From Hymenobacter psoromatis (GTDB taxonomy: Bacteria > Bacteroidota > Bacteroidia > Cytophagales > Hymenobacteraceae), in the NCBI RefSeq assembly GCF_020012125.1, contig NZ_JAIFAG010000001.1, positions 496,001 through 560,000 of the forward strand: a stretch of 64,000 nt of DNA, written 5' to 3'. Below are positions 49,983-58,817 of this stretch, piece after piece. The position numbers and the translations under genes are program-made. Under the pieces are notes generated by a model, which was not told where the DNA came from, did no database searches, and saw only the letters and a list, made by a program, of their open reading frames with translations. How positions within the stretch are numbered: position 1 is the first letter of the stretch; every line of letters begins with the position of its first letter.

Positions 49983-51167
49983 CTACTTCAGCAGCTCATA
50001 AATCCCTGCTACGCCCTGGCCGCCGCCCACGCAGGCGGTGACGATGCCGTACTTCTGGCCCCGGTCGCGCAGCTCATCGAAGAGTTGGATGCTCAGCTTG
50101 GCGCCCGAGCAGCCCAGTGGGTGGCCCAGCGCGATGGCGCCGCCGTTCACGTTTAGCTTTTCAGTGTTGATGCCCAACTCGCGCACCACGGCCAGCGACT
50201 GCGAGGCGAAGGCCTCGTTCAGTTCGAACAAGTCAATGTCTGCCAACTTCATACCGGCCTGGCGTAGGGCTTTCGGCACGGCCGCAATCGGGCCCATGCC
50301 CATGATGCGCGGGTCGACGCCCTCGGTAGCGTAGGTGACCATGCGGGCGATGGGCTCCAGGTTCAGCTCCTTCACCATGCGCTCGCTCATTACCAGCACG
50401 AAGGCCGCGCCGTCGGAGGTTTGCGACGAGTTGCCGGCCGTAACCGAGCCGTTGGCGGCGAACACGGGGCGCAGGCGGGCCAGCGCCTCGATAGACGTAT
50501 CGGCGCGAGGACCTTCGTCGGTATCGACTACGTAGGAGCGGTTTTTCTTCTTGCCGGTGGCTTGGTCGAGGTAGGTTTCCTCTACCGTGATGGGCACGAT
50601 GCTCTTAGCAAACTTGCCTTCCTTGATAGCCTTGATAGCTTTCTGGTGCGAGTTGTAGGAAAATTCGTCCTGGTCCTGGCGGCTGATTTTGTAGTCGTTG
50701 GCCACGGCTTCGGCGGTGAGGCCCATGCCCATGTAGTAGTCGGGGTGCTCGTTGGCGAGCTTGTAGTTGGGCACGGTTTTCCAGCCTACGGTGGGCACCA
50801 TGCTCATGCTTTCGGTGCCGCCCGCGATGATGCACTCGGCCATGCCAGCCGTGATTTTGCCCACGGCCATGGCAATGGTTTCCACGCCCGAGCCGCAGTA
50901 GCGGTTCACGATGAGGCCCGGCACGTTGATAGGCAGCGCGAGCAGCGAGATGAGGCGGCCCATTTGCAGGCCCTGCTCGGCTTCGGGCACGGCGTTGCCC
51001 ACAATCACGTCGTCGACGCGGCTGGGGTCCAGGGCCGGCACCGACTTCACGAGGTGCTTGATAACCTCGGCCGCCAGGTCGTCGGGGCGGGTGAAACGGA
51101 AGACGCCACGCGGCGCTTTGCCAACGGCCGTGCGAAAGCCGGCCACGATATATGCGGTATTAGCCAT
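49983..51167 (-). CDS. Acetyl-CoA C-acyltransferase (thiolase, FadA-type)
   Basis: The thiolase cleaves 3-ketoacyl-CoA in the last step of beta-oxidation. The 394 residues from the ATG at 51167 show the active Cys in NRYCGSGVETIAMAVGK (about 84-100), then GGAIALGHPLGCSGAKL and the C-terminal CVGGGQGVAGIYELLK with the second active Cys. Residues before 51167 are not thiolase-like. It follows the multienzyme gene with a repeat between them. Confidence 0.95.
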   Translation of the reverse strand: MANTAYIVAGFRTAVGKAPRGVFRFTRPDDLAAEVIKHLVKSVPALDPSRVDDVIVGNAVPEAEQGLQMGRLISLLALPINVPGLIVNRYCGSGVETIAMAVGKITAGMAECIIAGGTESMSMVPTVGWKTVPNYKLANEHPDYYMGMGLTAEAVANDYKISRQDQDEFSYNSHQKAIKAIKEGKFAKSIVPITVEETYLDQATGKKKNRSYVVDTDEGPRADTSIEALARLRPVFAANGSVTAGNSSQTSDGAAFVLVMSERMVKELNLEPIARMVTYATEGVDPRIMGMGPIAAVPKALRQAGMKLADIDLFELNEAFASQSLAVVRELGINTEKLNVNGGAIALGHPLGCSGAKLSIQLFDELRDRGQKYGIVTACVGGGQGVAGIYELLK

Positions 51168-51192
51168 GATACTATGGGTGGGATTTTTTTCG

Positions 51193-51268
51193 CACAGAGT
51201 TAAAGGAGGAAAAAGGAGTTTCACTGAGAAAACTCTTAAAAACTCCCTTTTCCTCCTTTAACTCTGTG
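51193..51268. repeat. Inverted repeat, 28-nt arms (CACAGAGTTAAAGGAGG family)
   Basis: Arms 51193-51220 and 51241-51268 pair with one mismatch around a 20-nt loop. It fills the gap between the multienzyme stop and the thiolase start. Confidence 0.85.
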
Positions 51269-51276
51269 CTAAATAA

Positions 51277-53682
51277 TTAATTACGCAACGGTTTGCCAGT
51301 GGTCAAAATCGACTGAATCCGCTCCAGCGTCTTGCGCTCGCCGCAGAGCGAGAGGAACGCCTCGCGCTCCAAATCCAGCAGGTACTGCTCGCTCACCTCG
51401 GTAGGGGAGGAGAGGTCGCCGCCGCACATTACGTAGGCCAACTTATTGGCAATCAGCTCATCGTGCTTCGAGATGTAATTGCCCTGCTGCATGGCGTACA
51501 CGCCGGTGCGGAACATGGCAATGGCGCCCTTGCCGTGCACCTTGATGTTGGTTTTCTGGTTGGGCTGCGAGTAGCCGGCGTCGGCCAGCTCGGTGGCGGC
51601 GGCCTTGGCCTGGGCAATTACCCGGTTGGGATTCACCACCACCTCGTCGCCCCGGCGCAGGAAGCCCAGGTCGAATGCCTCGGCGGCCGAAGTCGAAACC
51701 TTGGCCGTGCTGATGGTCATGTAGGTGTTGCGCAGCAGGTTGAATTCGGGCTCGCCGTCCTCGTACTTGAGGGCCGTGCGCAGCGTCATCTCCTTGGTGC
51801 CGCCGCCGCCGGGTATCAAACCCACGCCGAATTCTACGAGGCCGATGTACGATTCGGCCGAGGCTACTACCTTGTCGCAGTGCAGGTTGAGCTCGCAGCC
51901 GCCGCCCAGCGTGAGGCCGTGCGGGGTGCCCACCACCGGAATGCTGCTGTAGCGCATCCGCATCATGGCCTGCTGAAACTGCTGAATCATCATGTTCAAC
52001 TCGTCAAATTCCTGCTCCAGCGCCTGCATGTACACGAGGCCTAAGTTGGCCCCGGCCGAGAAGTTCGGCGCGTCGTTGCCCACCACGAGGCCGCGGTAGC
52101 CGGCTTCGGCCATCTCTACCCCCTTCAAAAGGCCCTGAATCACGTCGGTGCCGAGCGAGTTCATCTTAGAGTGAAACTCTACGTTCAGAATCCCGTCGCC
52201 CAGGTCGATAACTGAGGCCCCGGCGTTCTTCCACAGCACCTTGCCACTGGCCCGCAGGTTGTCGAGAATAATGAAATTCTCCACGCCCGCCACTGGCTGG
52301 TAAGCTTTGCTCGCCTTGTCGTAAAACTTGCGGGTGCCGTTCTCGACCTTGTAAAAGGTCTGATTGCCAGCGGCTAGCATTTCCTCCACCCACGGCGCTA
52401 CGGTGCGCCCGGCGGCCTTGGCCAGCCCTACCCCTGCTTCTACGCCCAAAGCGTCCCAAGTCTCAAACGGCCCCAGCTCCCAGCCAAAGCCGGCGCGCAG
52501 CGCATCGTCAATCTTATACAGCTGGTCGGCGATTTCGGGAATGCGGTTGCTCACGTAGGCGAACAGGCTGCCGAAACTCAGGCGGTAAAACTCGCCGGCC
52601 TTGTCTTTGCCCGTTACCAACACCTTGAAGCGGTCGGCCAGCTTATCAATGCTCTTGGTGAGCTCCAGCGTGGCAAACTTCACCTTCTGCGAAGGCTTAT
52701 ATTCCAGCGTGTTGAGGTCGAGCGCGTGGATTTCCGACTTGCCGTCCGCACCCTTCACTTTCTTGTAGAAGCCCTGGCCGGTTTTGTCGCCCAGCCACTT
52801 GCTCTCGCCCATTTTCTGCACGAAATCGGGCAGCACAAACACGTCCTTGGCCTCGTCGTCGGGCAGGCCCTGGGCCAGGCCGTTGGCTACGTTGATGGTC
52901 GTATCGAGACCCACCACGTCGGAGGTGCGCAGTGTGGCCGACTTGGCGTGGCCGATAATCGGGCCGGTGAGCTTGTCGGTTTCCTCCACCGTCAGGCCCA
53001 GCTTCTGCATGGTTTGCATGGCGTCGAGTAGGGCAAATACGCCCACGCGGTTGGCGATGAAGCCCGGCGTGTCTTTGGCCAATACCACCGTTTTGCCCAG
53101 GTACAAATCGCCGTAATGCAACAGGAAATCAACCACTTCCGGCTTCGTGTTGGGGGTAGGGATGATTTCGAGCAGCTTCAAATACCGCGGCGGATTGAAG
53201 AAGTGCGTGCCCGCGAAGTTTTCCTTAAAATCCTCTGAGCGGCCTTCGGCCAGCAGGTGAATCGGGATGCCCGAGGTGTTGCTCGTAATGAGCGTACCCT
53301 TCTTGCGAAATTGCTCTACGCGCTCGTAGAGGCTCTTTTTAATATCGAGCCGCTCTACGACCACTTCAATTACCCAGTCGCACGACGCAATTTCCTGGAG
53401 GTTATCATCGAAGTTGCCGGTCTTGATGCGGCTCACCTCACTCTTGCGGTAGAGCGGCGACGGATTGGCCACCACGGCCGCCTGCAAGGCGCTGTTTACG
53501 ATGCGGTTGCGTACAGCGGGCGCGTCCAACTTCAGGCCTTTTTTCTCCTCATCGGCCGTCAATTCCTTCGGCGCGATGTCGAGCAGCAGCACCGGCACGC
53601 CGATGTTGGCGAAGTGGCAGGCAATGCGCGAGCCCATTACGCCGGAGCCCAGCACGGCAACTTTCTTGATTGTGCGTTTCAT
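51277..53682 (-). CDS. 3-hydroxyacyl-CoA dehydrogenase / enoyl-CoA hydratase fusion
   Basis: This 801-residue bifunctional protein performs the hydration and second oxidation of beta-oxidation. The order is dehydrogenase first: the NAD-binding VAVLGSGVMGSRIACHFANIG (about 8-28) and the HAD C-terminal part, then the hydratase from about residue 460 (VVGNDAPNFSAGANLGL, GLTLGGGCELNLHCDKVVAS, VGLIPGGGGTKEM). Escherichia coli FadB has the opposite order. It lies between the MarR gene and the thiolase gene, both separated by repeats. Confidence 0.93.
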   Translation of the reverse strand: MKRTIKKVAVLGSGVMGSRIACHFANIGVPVLLLDIAPKELTADEEKKGLKLDAPAVRNRIVNSALQAAVVANPSPLYRKSEVSRIKTGNFDDNLQEIASCDWVIEVVVERLDIKKSLYERVEQFRKKGTLITSNTSGIPIHLLAEGRSEDFKENFAGTHFFNPPRYLKLLEIIPTPNTKPEVVDFLLHYGDLYLGKTVVLAKDTPGFIANRVGVFALLDAMQTMQKLGLTVEETDKLTGPIIGHAKSATLRTSDVVGLDTTINVANGLAQGLPDDEAKDVFVLPDFVQKMGESKWLGDKTGQGFYKKVKGADGKSEIHALDLNTLEYKPSQKVKFATLELTKSIDKLADRFKVLVTGKDKAGEFYRLSFGSLFAYVSNRIPEIADQLYKIDDALRAGFGWELGPFETWDALGVEAGVGLAKAAGRTVAPWVEEMLAAGNQTFYKVENGTRKFYDKASKAYQPVAGVENFIILDNLRASGKVLWKNAGASVIDLGDGILNVEFHSKMNSLGTDVIQGLLKGVEMAEAGYRGLVVGNDAPNFSAGANLGLVYMQALEQEFDELNMMIQQFQQAMMRMRYSSIPVVGTPHGLTLGGGCELNLHCDKVVASAESYIGLVEFGVGLIPGGGGTKEMTLRTALKYEDGEPEFNLLRNTYMTISTAKVSTSAAEAFDLGFLRRGDEVVVNPNRVIAQAKAAATELADAGYSQPNQKTNIKVHGKGAIAMFRTGVYAMQQGNYISKHDELIANKLAYVMCGGDLSSPTEVSEQYLLDLEREAFLSLCGERKTLERIQSILTTGKPLRN

Positions 53683-53690
53683 ATAGAAGT

Positions 53691-53769
53691 AGCGCGGACT
53701 TGGTAGTCCGCGTTGGGTGGGGTAGTATACCTGTTAATCGAGCGCAACGTGGACTACCAAGTCCGCGCT
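53691..53769. repeat. Inverted repeat, 25-nt arms (GCGCGGACTTGGTAGTCC family)
   Basis: Arms 53691-53715 and 53745-53769 pair with one mismatch around a 29-nt loop. The right arm ends 3 nt before the MarR stop. Confidence 0.85.
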
Positions 53770-53772
53770 GCG

Positions 53773-54246
53773 TCAGGCCGCTTCCGTGCGCAGCGGCTTC
53801 AGTTCAAAATCATCGAAGAGCGTTTTACCCTCAATCATGCTCGTAATCTGGCTGGCCACCTTGAAAAAGGTATCAAGCTGGCTCTGCGAGATTTTGTCGC
53901 GGATTTTCAAGTTGAAATGCCGCACCGTCTGGCGCGAAACTTCTTTCTTCTCTAGCCCCAACTCGGTTAGAAAAATGCGCACCGAGCGTTTGTCCTGGGT
54001 GTCAGCCTGCTTATAAATCAGGCCCTTCTCCTCCATACTGCGCAGGATGCGCGTGAGCGAGCGGGTTTCGAGGCCCAGCAGCGGCGCGATTTTGGTGGCC
54101 GGCGTACCCAACTCCTGGTCAATATTGAGGAGCACGAAGCCGATACTCGTCGTGATGTCGTAGCGCGCGGCTTGCGCGTTATACATCCGCGAAATGGCGT
54201 GCCAGGCCACTTTTATGTTGTAGTCAACGGTTTCTTCGGGTTTCAT
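53773..54246 (-). CDS. MarR family transcriptional regulator
   Basis: This 157-residue winged-helix regulator has the pattern LNIDQELGTPATKIAPLLGL, the recognition helix ETRSLTRILRSMEEKGLIYK and the wing QDKRSVRIFLTELG, which is a MarR fold. It lies in the fatty-acid cluster between the ligase and multienzyme genes and likely controls them. One copy of the 18-bp element is 38 nt before its start, which suggests autoregulation; an acyl-CoA or fatty-acid ligand is a guess. Confidence 0.88.
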   Translation of the reverse strand: MKPEETVDYNIKVAWHAISRMYNAQAARYDITTSIGFVLLNIDQELGTPATKIAPLLGLETRSLTRILRSMEEKGLIYKQADTQDKRSVRIFLTELGLEKKEVSRQTVRHFNLKIRDKISQSQLDTFFKVASQITSMIEGKTLFDDFELKPLRTEAA

Positions 54247-54283
54247 ATCGCAGTGAAAGTGCGGTAAACATACGAAGAAATTT

Positions 54284-54301
54284 GTTAGGCTTGCATACTA
54301 T
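54284..54301 (-). promoter_or_regulatory. 18-bp element, copy 3, upstream of the MarR gene
   Basis: GTTAGGCTTGCATACTAT on the plus strand shares 14 of 18 positions with copy 1 and 15 of 18 with copy 2. It is 38 nt before the MarR start, a spacing close to that of copy 1 before the dehydrogenase start. Confidence 0.45.
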
Positions 54302-54312
54302 GTTGAGCAGGT

Positions 54313-54385
54313 GTAGGGTAGGCTACAGCCTGCCGCCAGCTCGCCATATGCGAGACTGTTTCCGGCAGGCTATAGCCTACCCTAC
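54313..54385. repeat. Inverted repeat, 23-nt arms (GTAGGGTAGGCTAC family)
   Basis: Arms 54313-54335 and 54363-54385 pair with one mismatch around a 27-nt loop. The right arm ends 1 nt before the ligase stop codon. The arms contain GGGTAGG. Confidence 0.85.
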
Positions 54386-54386
54386 G

Positions 54387-56150
54387 CTACTTATACAGGC
54401 CCTCGATAATATCCTTATTATTCTCCGTTATCACCTTGCGCTTCACCTTCATAGTGGGCGTTAGTTCGCCGGTTTCTACAGTCCATTGCTCGGGCAGAAG
54501 CACCGATTTTTTCACTTGTTCCCACTGCGCGAAGCCTTGGTTGTACTTACTCACCAGCTCATGGTAGAGCTTAATTACCTGCTCATGTTGCACCAGCTCA
54601 GTATTTGAGCCGGCCGTCACCCCGTTTTTGCTCGCCCATTTTTTCAGCTCGTCAAACGCGGGAATAATGAGCGCGCCGGCAAACTTCTGGTCGGCCCCCA
54701 CTACCATCATCTGCTCGATGAAGGGGTCCTCTTTCATCTTATTCTCAATAACTTGTGGGGCAATGTACTTACCGCCGCTGGTCTTAAACATCTCCTTTTT
54801 GCGGTCGGTAATCTTGAGAAAGCGGCCGTTCACAAACTCGCCAATGTCGCCGGTGTGAAACCAGCCATCCGCATCAATAGCCTCGGCCGTTTGCTCGGGC
54901 TTGTTGTAGTAGCCCAGCATCACGGACGACGACCGGGTAAGAATTTCGCCATCGGCGGCAATTTTTACCTCCATATGCTCGATGAGCGGACCCACCGCGC
55001 CAATCATATTATCCTTGGCCTCATAGCCGTTCACACTAATCACGGGCGAGGTTTCGGTGAGGCCGTAGCCCTCCATTACCCGGATGCCAGCCGCCCAGAA
55101 CACCCGCGCCAAGCGCGGCTGCAAGGCCCCGCCGCCGCTCACAATGCAGCGCAGATTGCCGCCCAGCGCCTCGCGCCATTTATTGAAAATGAGCTTATTA
55201 GCCAACGCTAATTCGGTATTATACAGAAAACCCTGGTCTTTCTGCGTGTCGTATTTCAGGCCTAAGTCCAGGGCCCAGAAAAAGAGCTTGTGCTTAATAC
55301 CGGTTTGCTCGTGGCCCTTGGCCACGATGCGGTCGTACACTTTTTCAAGCAGGCGCGGCACGGTAGTAAAGATGCTCGGCTTCACCTCGCGCAGGTTGTC
55401 GGCGATGGTTTCCATGCTCTCAGCGTAGTAGATACTCACGCCGTGCATCAGGTATAAATACGTTACCATACGCTCGAAAATATGGCACAAAGGCAAGAAA
55501 CTCAAAGCTTTATCTTCTTGGCCTACGGGCACGGCCACCGACGAGTTGCGGCAGTTGCTGAGTAGGTTCTCGTGGCTGAGCATCACGCCCTTGGGCTGGC
55601 CGGTGGTGCCGCTGGTGTAGATGAGCGTGAGCAGGTCGCCAGGCAGCACGGCGGCTTTAAGCGGCTCCAGGTCAGCGGGGTTGCCTTGGCGGCCCAGTTC
55701 CAGCAGTTCGCTGAAGTGCCGGCCGCTGCCGACTTTATCAAACGTAAACACGTTTTCGGCCGGAATGTCGAGGTCCGCCGTGGCCTCTTTTACTTTATCG
55801 TAGAGGTGCTGGTCGGACACGAACACTGCCCGCACACCCGCGTCGGTGAAAATGTACTTGTAATCCTCGACCGTAATGCTCGGGTACATGGGTACACTCA
55901 CTGCCCCTAGCTGCGCAATGCCAAAGTCGGCAAGCAGCCACTCGGGCCGGTTCATGCTGATAATGGCGACTTTATCCCCTTTTTTAAGTCCTAATTTGAG
56001 CAGGCCCAGGCTTACCAGGTTGGTTTGCTCCTGCACCTGCTGCGTGCTTAGGGGCTCGTAGTGGCCATTGATTTTGGCGGCGAGGGAGTCGGACTTCGGG
56101 AAGCTTTCGAGCTGAGCGGCGATAATATCAAACGAGCGGCGGGCGAGCAT
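54387..56150 (-). CDS. Long-chain acyl-CoA synthetase (FadD/ACSL-like)
   Basis: This protein of about 587 residues activates fatty acids with ATP and CoA. Motifs are the AMP-binding LIYTSGTTGQPKGVMLSHEN (about 187-206), GYGLTETSPVISVNGY, and TGDIGEFVNGRFLKITDRKK near the C terminus. The ATG at 56150 follows a GTG two codons upstream. It is the first gene of the fatty-acid cluster on the minus strand, followed by the regulator and the beta-oxidation enzymes. Confidence 0.93.
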   Translation of the reverse strand: MLARRSFDIIAAQLESFPKSDSLAAKINGHYEPLSTQQVQEQTNLVSLGLLKLGLKKGDKVAIISMNRPEWLLADFGIAQLGAVSVPMYPSITVEDYKYIFTDAGVRAVFVSDQHLYDKVKEATADLDIPAENVFTFDKVGSGRHFSELLELGRQGNPADLEPLKAAVLPGDLLTLIYTSGTTGQPKGVMLSHENLLSNCRNSSVAVPVGQEDKALSFLPLCHIFERMVTYLYLMHGVSIYYAESMETIADNLREVKPSIFTTVPRLLEKVYDRIVAKGHEQTGIKHKLFFWALDLGLKYDTQKDQGFLYNTELALANKLIFNKWREALGGNLRCIVSGGGALQPRLARVFWAAGIRVMEGYGLTETSPVISVNGYEAKDNMIGAVGPLIEHMEVKIAADGEILTRSSSVMLGYYNKPEQTAEAIDADGWFHTGDIGEFVNGRFLKITDRKKEMFKTSGGKYIAPQVIENKMKEDPFIEQMMVVGADQKFAGALIIPAFDELKKWASKNGVTAGSNTELVQHEQVIKLYHELVSKYNQGFAQWEQVKKSVLLPEQWTVETGELTPTMKVKRKVITENNKDIIEGLYK

Positions 56151-56273
56151 GGGCACGAGGGCGAGGAGGGGGTAGGGAATTGCGAGGCTAAATAAACGAG
56201 GTTTTGGCCAAAGTCAAGTGATAATGAACCGCCAGGCCAAGCGCGGGCTGACTGATTTGGCGGGGGTAGGGCG

Positions 56274-56281
56274 TATTTTTG
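56274..56281 (+). promoter_or_regulatory. Candidate -7 element (TATTTTTG) for the arginase-like gene
   Basis: A perfect TAnnTTTG lies 43 nt before the gene start; its surroundings (TATTTTTGGGCT) are identical to those at 45867. No -33 TTTG at the usual distance. Confidence 0.45.
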
Positions 56282-56324
56282 GGCTCGCTCGCCGCGGCCT
56301 GCCGCGAGTTTTGAGCACCGACGC

Positions 56325-57497
56325 ATGAATCTGGCCCTCTATTTTGACCCGCTACCCGAGGCGCTGACTACCCCCGCCGCCGTGCCCACCAGCGTGGGAG
56401 CCTACGTAACCAGCTTTGGCGAAACCTTTCCCAACTGGCGCGCGGCCGACCTGGCACTCATTGGTCTCGATGAGTGGCGCGGCACGGTGGCCGGCGCGCC
56501 CGCCCAGCACGGGGCCAACCGCGTGCGCGAACGCCTCTACCAGCTCCAAAAAGGCAACCGCCCGCTACGGCTCGTGGACCTGGGCAACCTACGCCCCGGC
56601 CTCACCCTGGAAGACACCTACCAGCGCCTGCGCGAAATCGTGGCCGCGCTGCTCGAAGCCAATACGGTGCCGCTGCTGCTGGGTGGTGGCCACGACCTCG
56701 ACTATGGCCAGTTTCTGGCGTATGAGGCGCTGGGCCAGTCCATTAACTTTGCCGTAGTTGACGCGCAGCCCGATATGCTACGGCCCAACCCCGGCACGCC
56801 GGCCGAGCACAGCCACTTGCGCCGCCTGCTCATGCACACGCCCAACTTCGTGTTTAGCTGCGCGCACCTGGGCCACCAACAGTACCTCACGCCGCCCGAA
56901 ATCCTGGCCGCGTTCGAGAAGCTGCACTTCGAAACGATGAGCGTGGGCGAACTGCGCCGCGACCACACCCGTGCTGAGCCCGCCCTGCGCCAGGCCAATT
57001 TCTTGAGCTTCGACATCGCCGCTCTGCGCTGGCAGGACGCGCCCGGCTACTACCCCGCCAGCCCCTTTGGCCTGGGTAATGAAGATGCGGCGCAGCTCTG
57101 CTGGTACGCGGGCCACAACGAGCAGCTGACCTCCCTCGGCCTCTACGGCTACCGGCCCGACCACGACCCCCACGGCCTGGCCGCCGCCACGCTGGCCACC
57201 ATGCTCTGGTATTTTATGGAGGGCTATTACCACCGGCGGCCCGAAACGGGCTTTGGTACCTACCGCTTCCTCACCTACACGCTGGTGCTACCCGGTAAAG
57301 CCCACGGCGAGCCCTCCGAGCTGGTCTTTTATAAATCGCGCCGCCTCGATACCGATAATAAATGGTGGATGGAAGTCGAAAGTATGGCCGACCATTCCCT
57401 CAAACGCATCGTGCCCTGCACCCACCAGGACTACCTGCAAGCGGCCCAGGGCGACCTGCCGCAGCGCTGGGTGCGCACCCAGGCGCTGTTGGGGTAG
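56325..57497 (+). CDS. Arginase/formimidoylglutamase-fold protein with altered metal site
   Basis: This 390-residue protein has the ureohydrolase fold: LLLGGGHDLDYG (about residue 118), FAVVDAQPDM (about 145) and LSFDIAALRWQDAPGYYPAS (about 226). Active family members bind two Mn ions using GGxHD, DAHxD and SxDxDxxxP. Here the second motif has Q instead of His (DAQPD) and the third has Ala instead of the second Asp (SFDIAAL). So it may have lost the usual catalysis, as is seen for other Bacteroidota relatives annotated as formimidoylglutamase. No histidine-degradation genes are adjacent. Confidence 0.8.
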   Translation: MNLALYFDPLPEALTTPAAVPTSVGAYVTSFGETFPNWRAADLALIGLDEWRGTVAGAPAQHGANRVRERLYQLQKGNRPLRLVDLGNLRPGLTLEDTYQRLREIVAALLEANTVPLLLGGGHDLDYGQFLAYEALGQSINFAVVDAQPDMLRPNPGTPAEHSHLRRLLMHTPNFVFSCAHLGHQQYLTPPEILAAFEKLHFETMSVGELRRDHTRAEPALRQANFLSFDIAALRWQDAPGYYPASPFGLGNEDAAQLCWYAGHNEQLTSLGLYGYRPDHDPHGLAAATLATMLWYFMEGYYHRRPETGFGTYRFLTYTLVLPGKAHGEPSELVFYKSRRLDTDNKWWMEVESMADHSLKRIVPCTHQDYLQAAQGDLPQRWVRTQALLG

Positions 57498-57547
57498 GCG
57501 TAAATTCCTGGTTTTATTCGGTATTAACTTTTGATAAAGAGTTTATA

Positions 57548-57832
57548 ATGAGTGAGAAAAATAAGGCTGGTAACCAAGAACCAGGAACTGCGAACCAGGA
57601 GTTGAAAACCTACACCCGCAGCCAATTGGCGCTGCGCAATGGGCAGGACCGCGATGAAATCTGGGTGGCCTACCAGGGTACTATTTATGATGTGGCCCGC
57701 TCGCGCCTCTGGCAGCGGGGTAACCACTACGAGCATTGGGCCGGCCAGGACCTGACCCACGAGCTGGACGAAGACGCGCCGCACCTGGCCACGGTATTTG
57801 ATAAGTTTACCATTATTGGCCGTTTAGCATAG
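57548..57832 (+). CDS. Cytochrome b5-like heme/steroid-binding domain protein
   Basis: The 94-residue single-domain protein has a hydrophilic N terminus and the pattern KTYTRSQLALRNGQDRDEIW, VAYQGTIYDVARSRLW, GNHYEHWAGQDLTHELDEDA, typical of the cytochrome b5 or MAPR fold. His residues in NHYEHW are heme-ligand candidates. It has no membrane helix. It lies between the arginase-like gene and murQ on the same strand; a functional link is not obvious. Confidence 0.75.
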   Translation: MSEKNKAGNQEPGTANQELKTYTRSQLALRNGQDRDEIWVAYQGTIYDVARSRLWQRGNHYEHWAGQDLTHELDEDAPHLATVFDKFTIIGRLA

Positions 57833-57903
57833 GGTAAGCATCTAGCTTACCGTGCGTGGCTGATTCCCGCCAATGATTCAGCAAGCTAAAGCTTGCTTAC
57901 CCC
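57832..57903. repeat. Inverted repeat (GGGTAAGCA family)
   Basis: A GGGTAAGCA arm starts at the G of the cytochrome b5 stop codon (57832-57840). Its partner (TGCTTACCC, 57894-57902) ends 5 nt before the murQ start. The right part itself contains a second short palindrome (AGCAAGCT, AAGCTTGCT). Confidence 0.65.
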
Positions 57904-57907
57904 CCGC

Positions 57908-58708
57908 ATGACCACTGAAACCGCTTCCGAGTACGATAACCTCGAAACCCTACCCACGGCTGCCCTGCTGGCCGGCCTGAACCAGCTCGACCAGACCGTG
58001 CCGCTGGCCGTGCAAAAGGCCCTACCCCAGGTCGAGCGGCTGGTGGAAGCCGTGGTGGCCCGGCTGCGGGCCGGCGGGCGGCTCTTCTACATTGGGGCGG
58101 GTACCAGCGGCCGGCTGGGGGTAGTGGATGCTTCAGAATGCCCGCCCACGTTCGGAGTACCCGCCGGGCTGGTGGTGGGCATTATGGCTGGCGGCGACGG
58201 GGCCATTCGCCAGGCCGTGGAGGGTGCGGAGGACAACGCTACGCAGGCGTGGGTTGATTTACAAGCATTTAACGCTAATGAGAAGGACGTTTTGGTGGGT
58301 ATCGCCGCCTCGGGGCGTACGCCCTACGTGGTGGGCGGCCTGCAAGCGGCGCGGGCGGCCGGGCTGGCCACCGGCTGCGTGGTCTGCAACGCAGGTTCGG
58401 TGGTAGCGGCGGCCTGCGAGTTTCCGGTGGAAGTCGTGACCGGCCCCGAGTTTGTCACGGGCAGCACCCGCCTCAAGGCCGGTACTGCCCAAAAGCTGGT
58501 GCTCAATATGTTGACCACGGCCACCTTTATCCGGCTGGGCCGCGTGCGGGGCAATAAAATGGTGGATATGCAGCTCAGCAACGACAAGCTCGTGGCGCGC
58601 GGCCAGCGAATGCTGATGGATGAGCTAGCCATTCCAGCCGCCGCGGCCGCCGCGCTGCTCCGGCAGCACGGCTCGGTGCGGGCGGCTCTGGCAGCCCATA
58701 CTTCATAA
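57908..58708 (+). CDS. murQ: N-acetylmuramic acid 6-phosphate etherase
   Basis: MurQ cleaves the lactyl ether of MurNAc 6-phosphate to give GlcNAc 6-phosphate in cell-wall recycling. The 266-residue SIS protein has GGRLFYIGAGTSGRLGVVDA (about 57-76), the catalytic Glu in SECPPTFGVP, IAGGDGAIR-like segments, SGRTPYVVGGL and STRLKAGTAQKLVLNMLTTA. It is shorter than the ~300-residue Escherichia coli protein, missing part of the C-terminal UBA-like end. The ATG at 57908 is used. Confidence 0.93.
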   Translation: MTTETASEYDNLETLPTAALLAGLNQLDQTVPLAVQKALPQVERLVEAVVARLRAGGRLFYIGAGTSGRLGVVDASECPPTFGVPAGLVVGIMAGGDGAIRQAVEGAEDNATQAWVDLQAFNANEKDVLVGIAASGRTPYVVGGLQAARAAGLATGCVVCNAGSVVAAACEFPVEVVTGPEFVTGSTRLKAGTAQKLVLNMLTTATFIRLGRVRGNKMVDMQLSNDKLVARGQRMLMDELAIPAAAAAALLRQHGSVRAALAAHTS

Positions 58709-58817
58709 TAATTAGGCTTGATAATCAGCCGGAAGCAGGCCGCCGCGCAGCCCTGGCCGAACGATTCGGGCAGGGTAGGGTTTTGCTAAGCGGCTCGCCT
58801 GCGCCCGCCCCCTTGCT

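Noticed and set aside
50421..51203. 260-residue plus-strand frame opposite the thiolase gene
   Set aside because: His/Gly-rich shadow of a clear thiolase; no recognisable fold.
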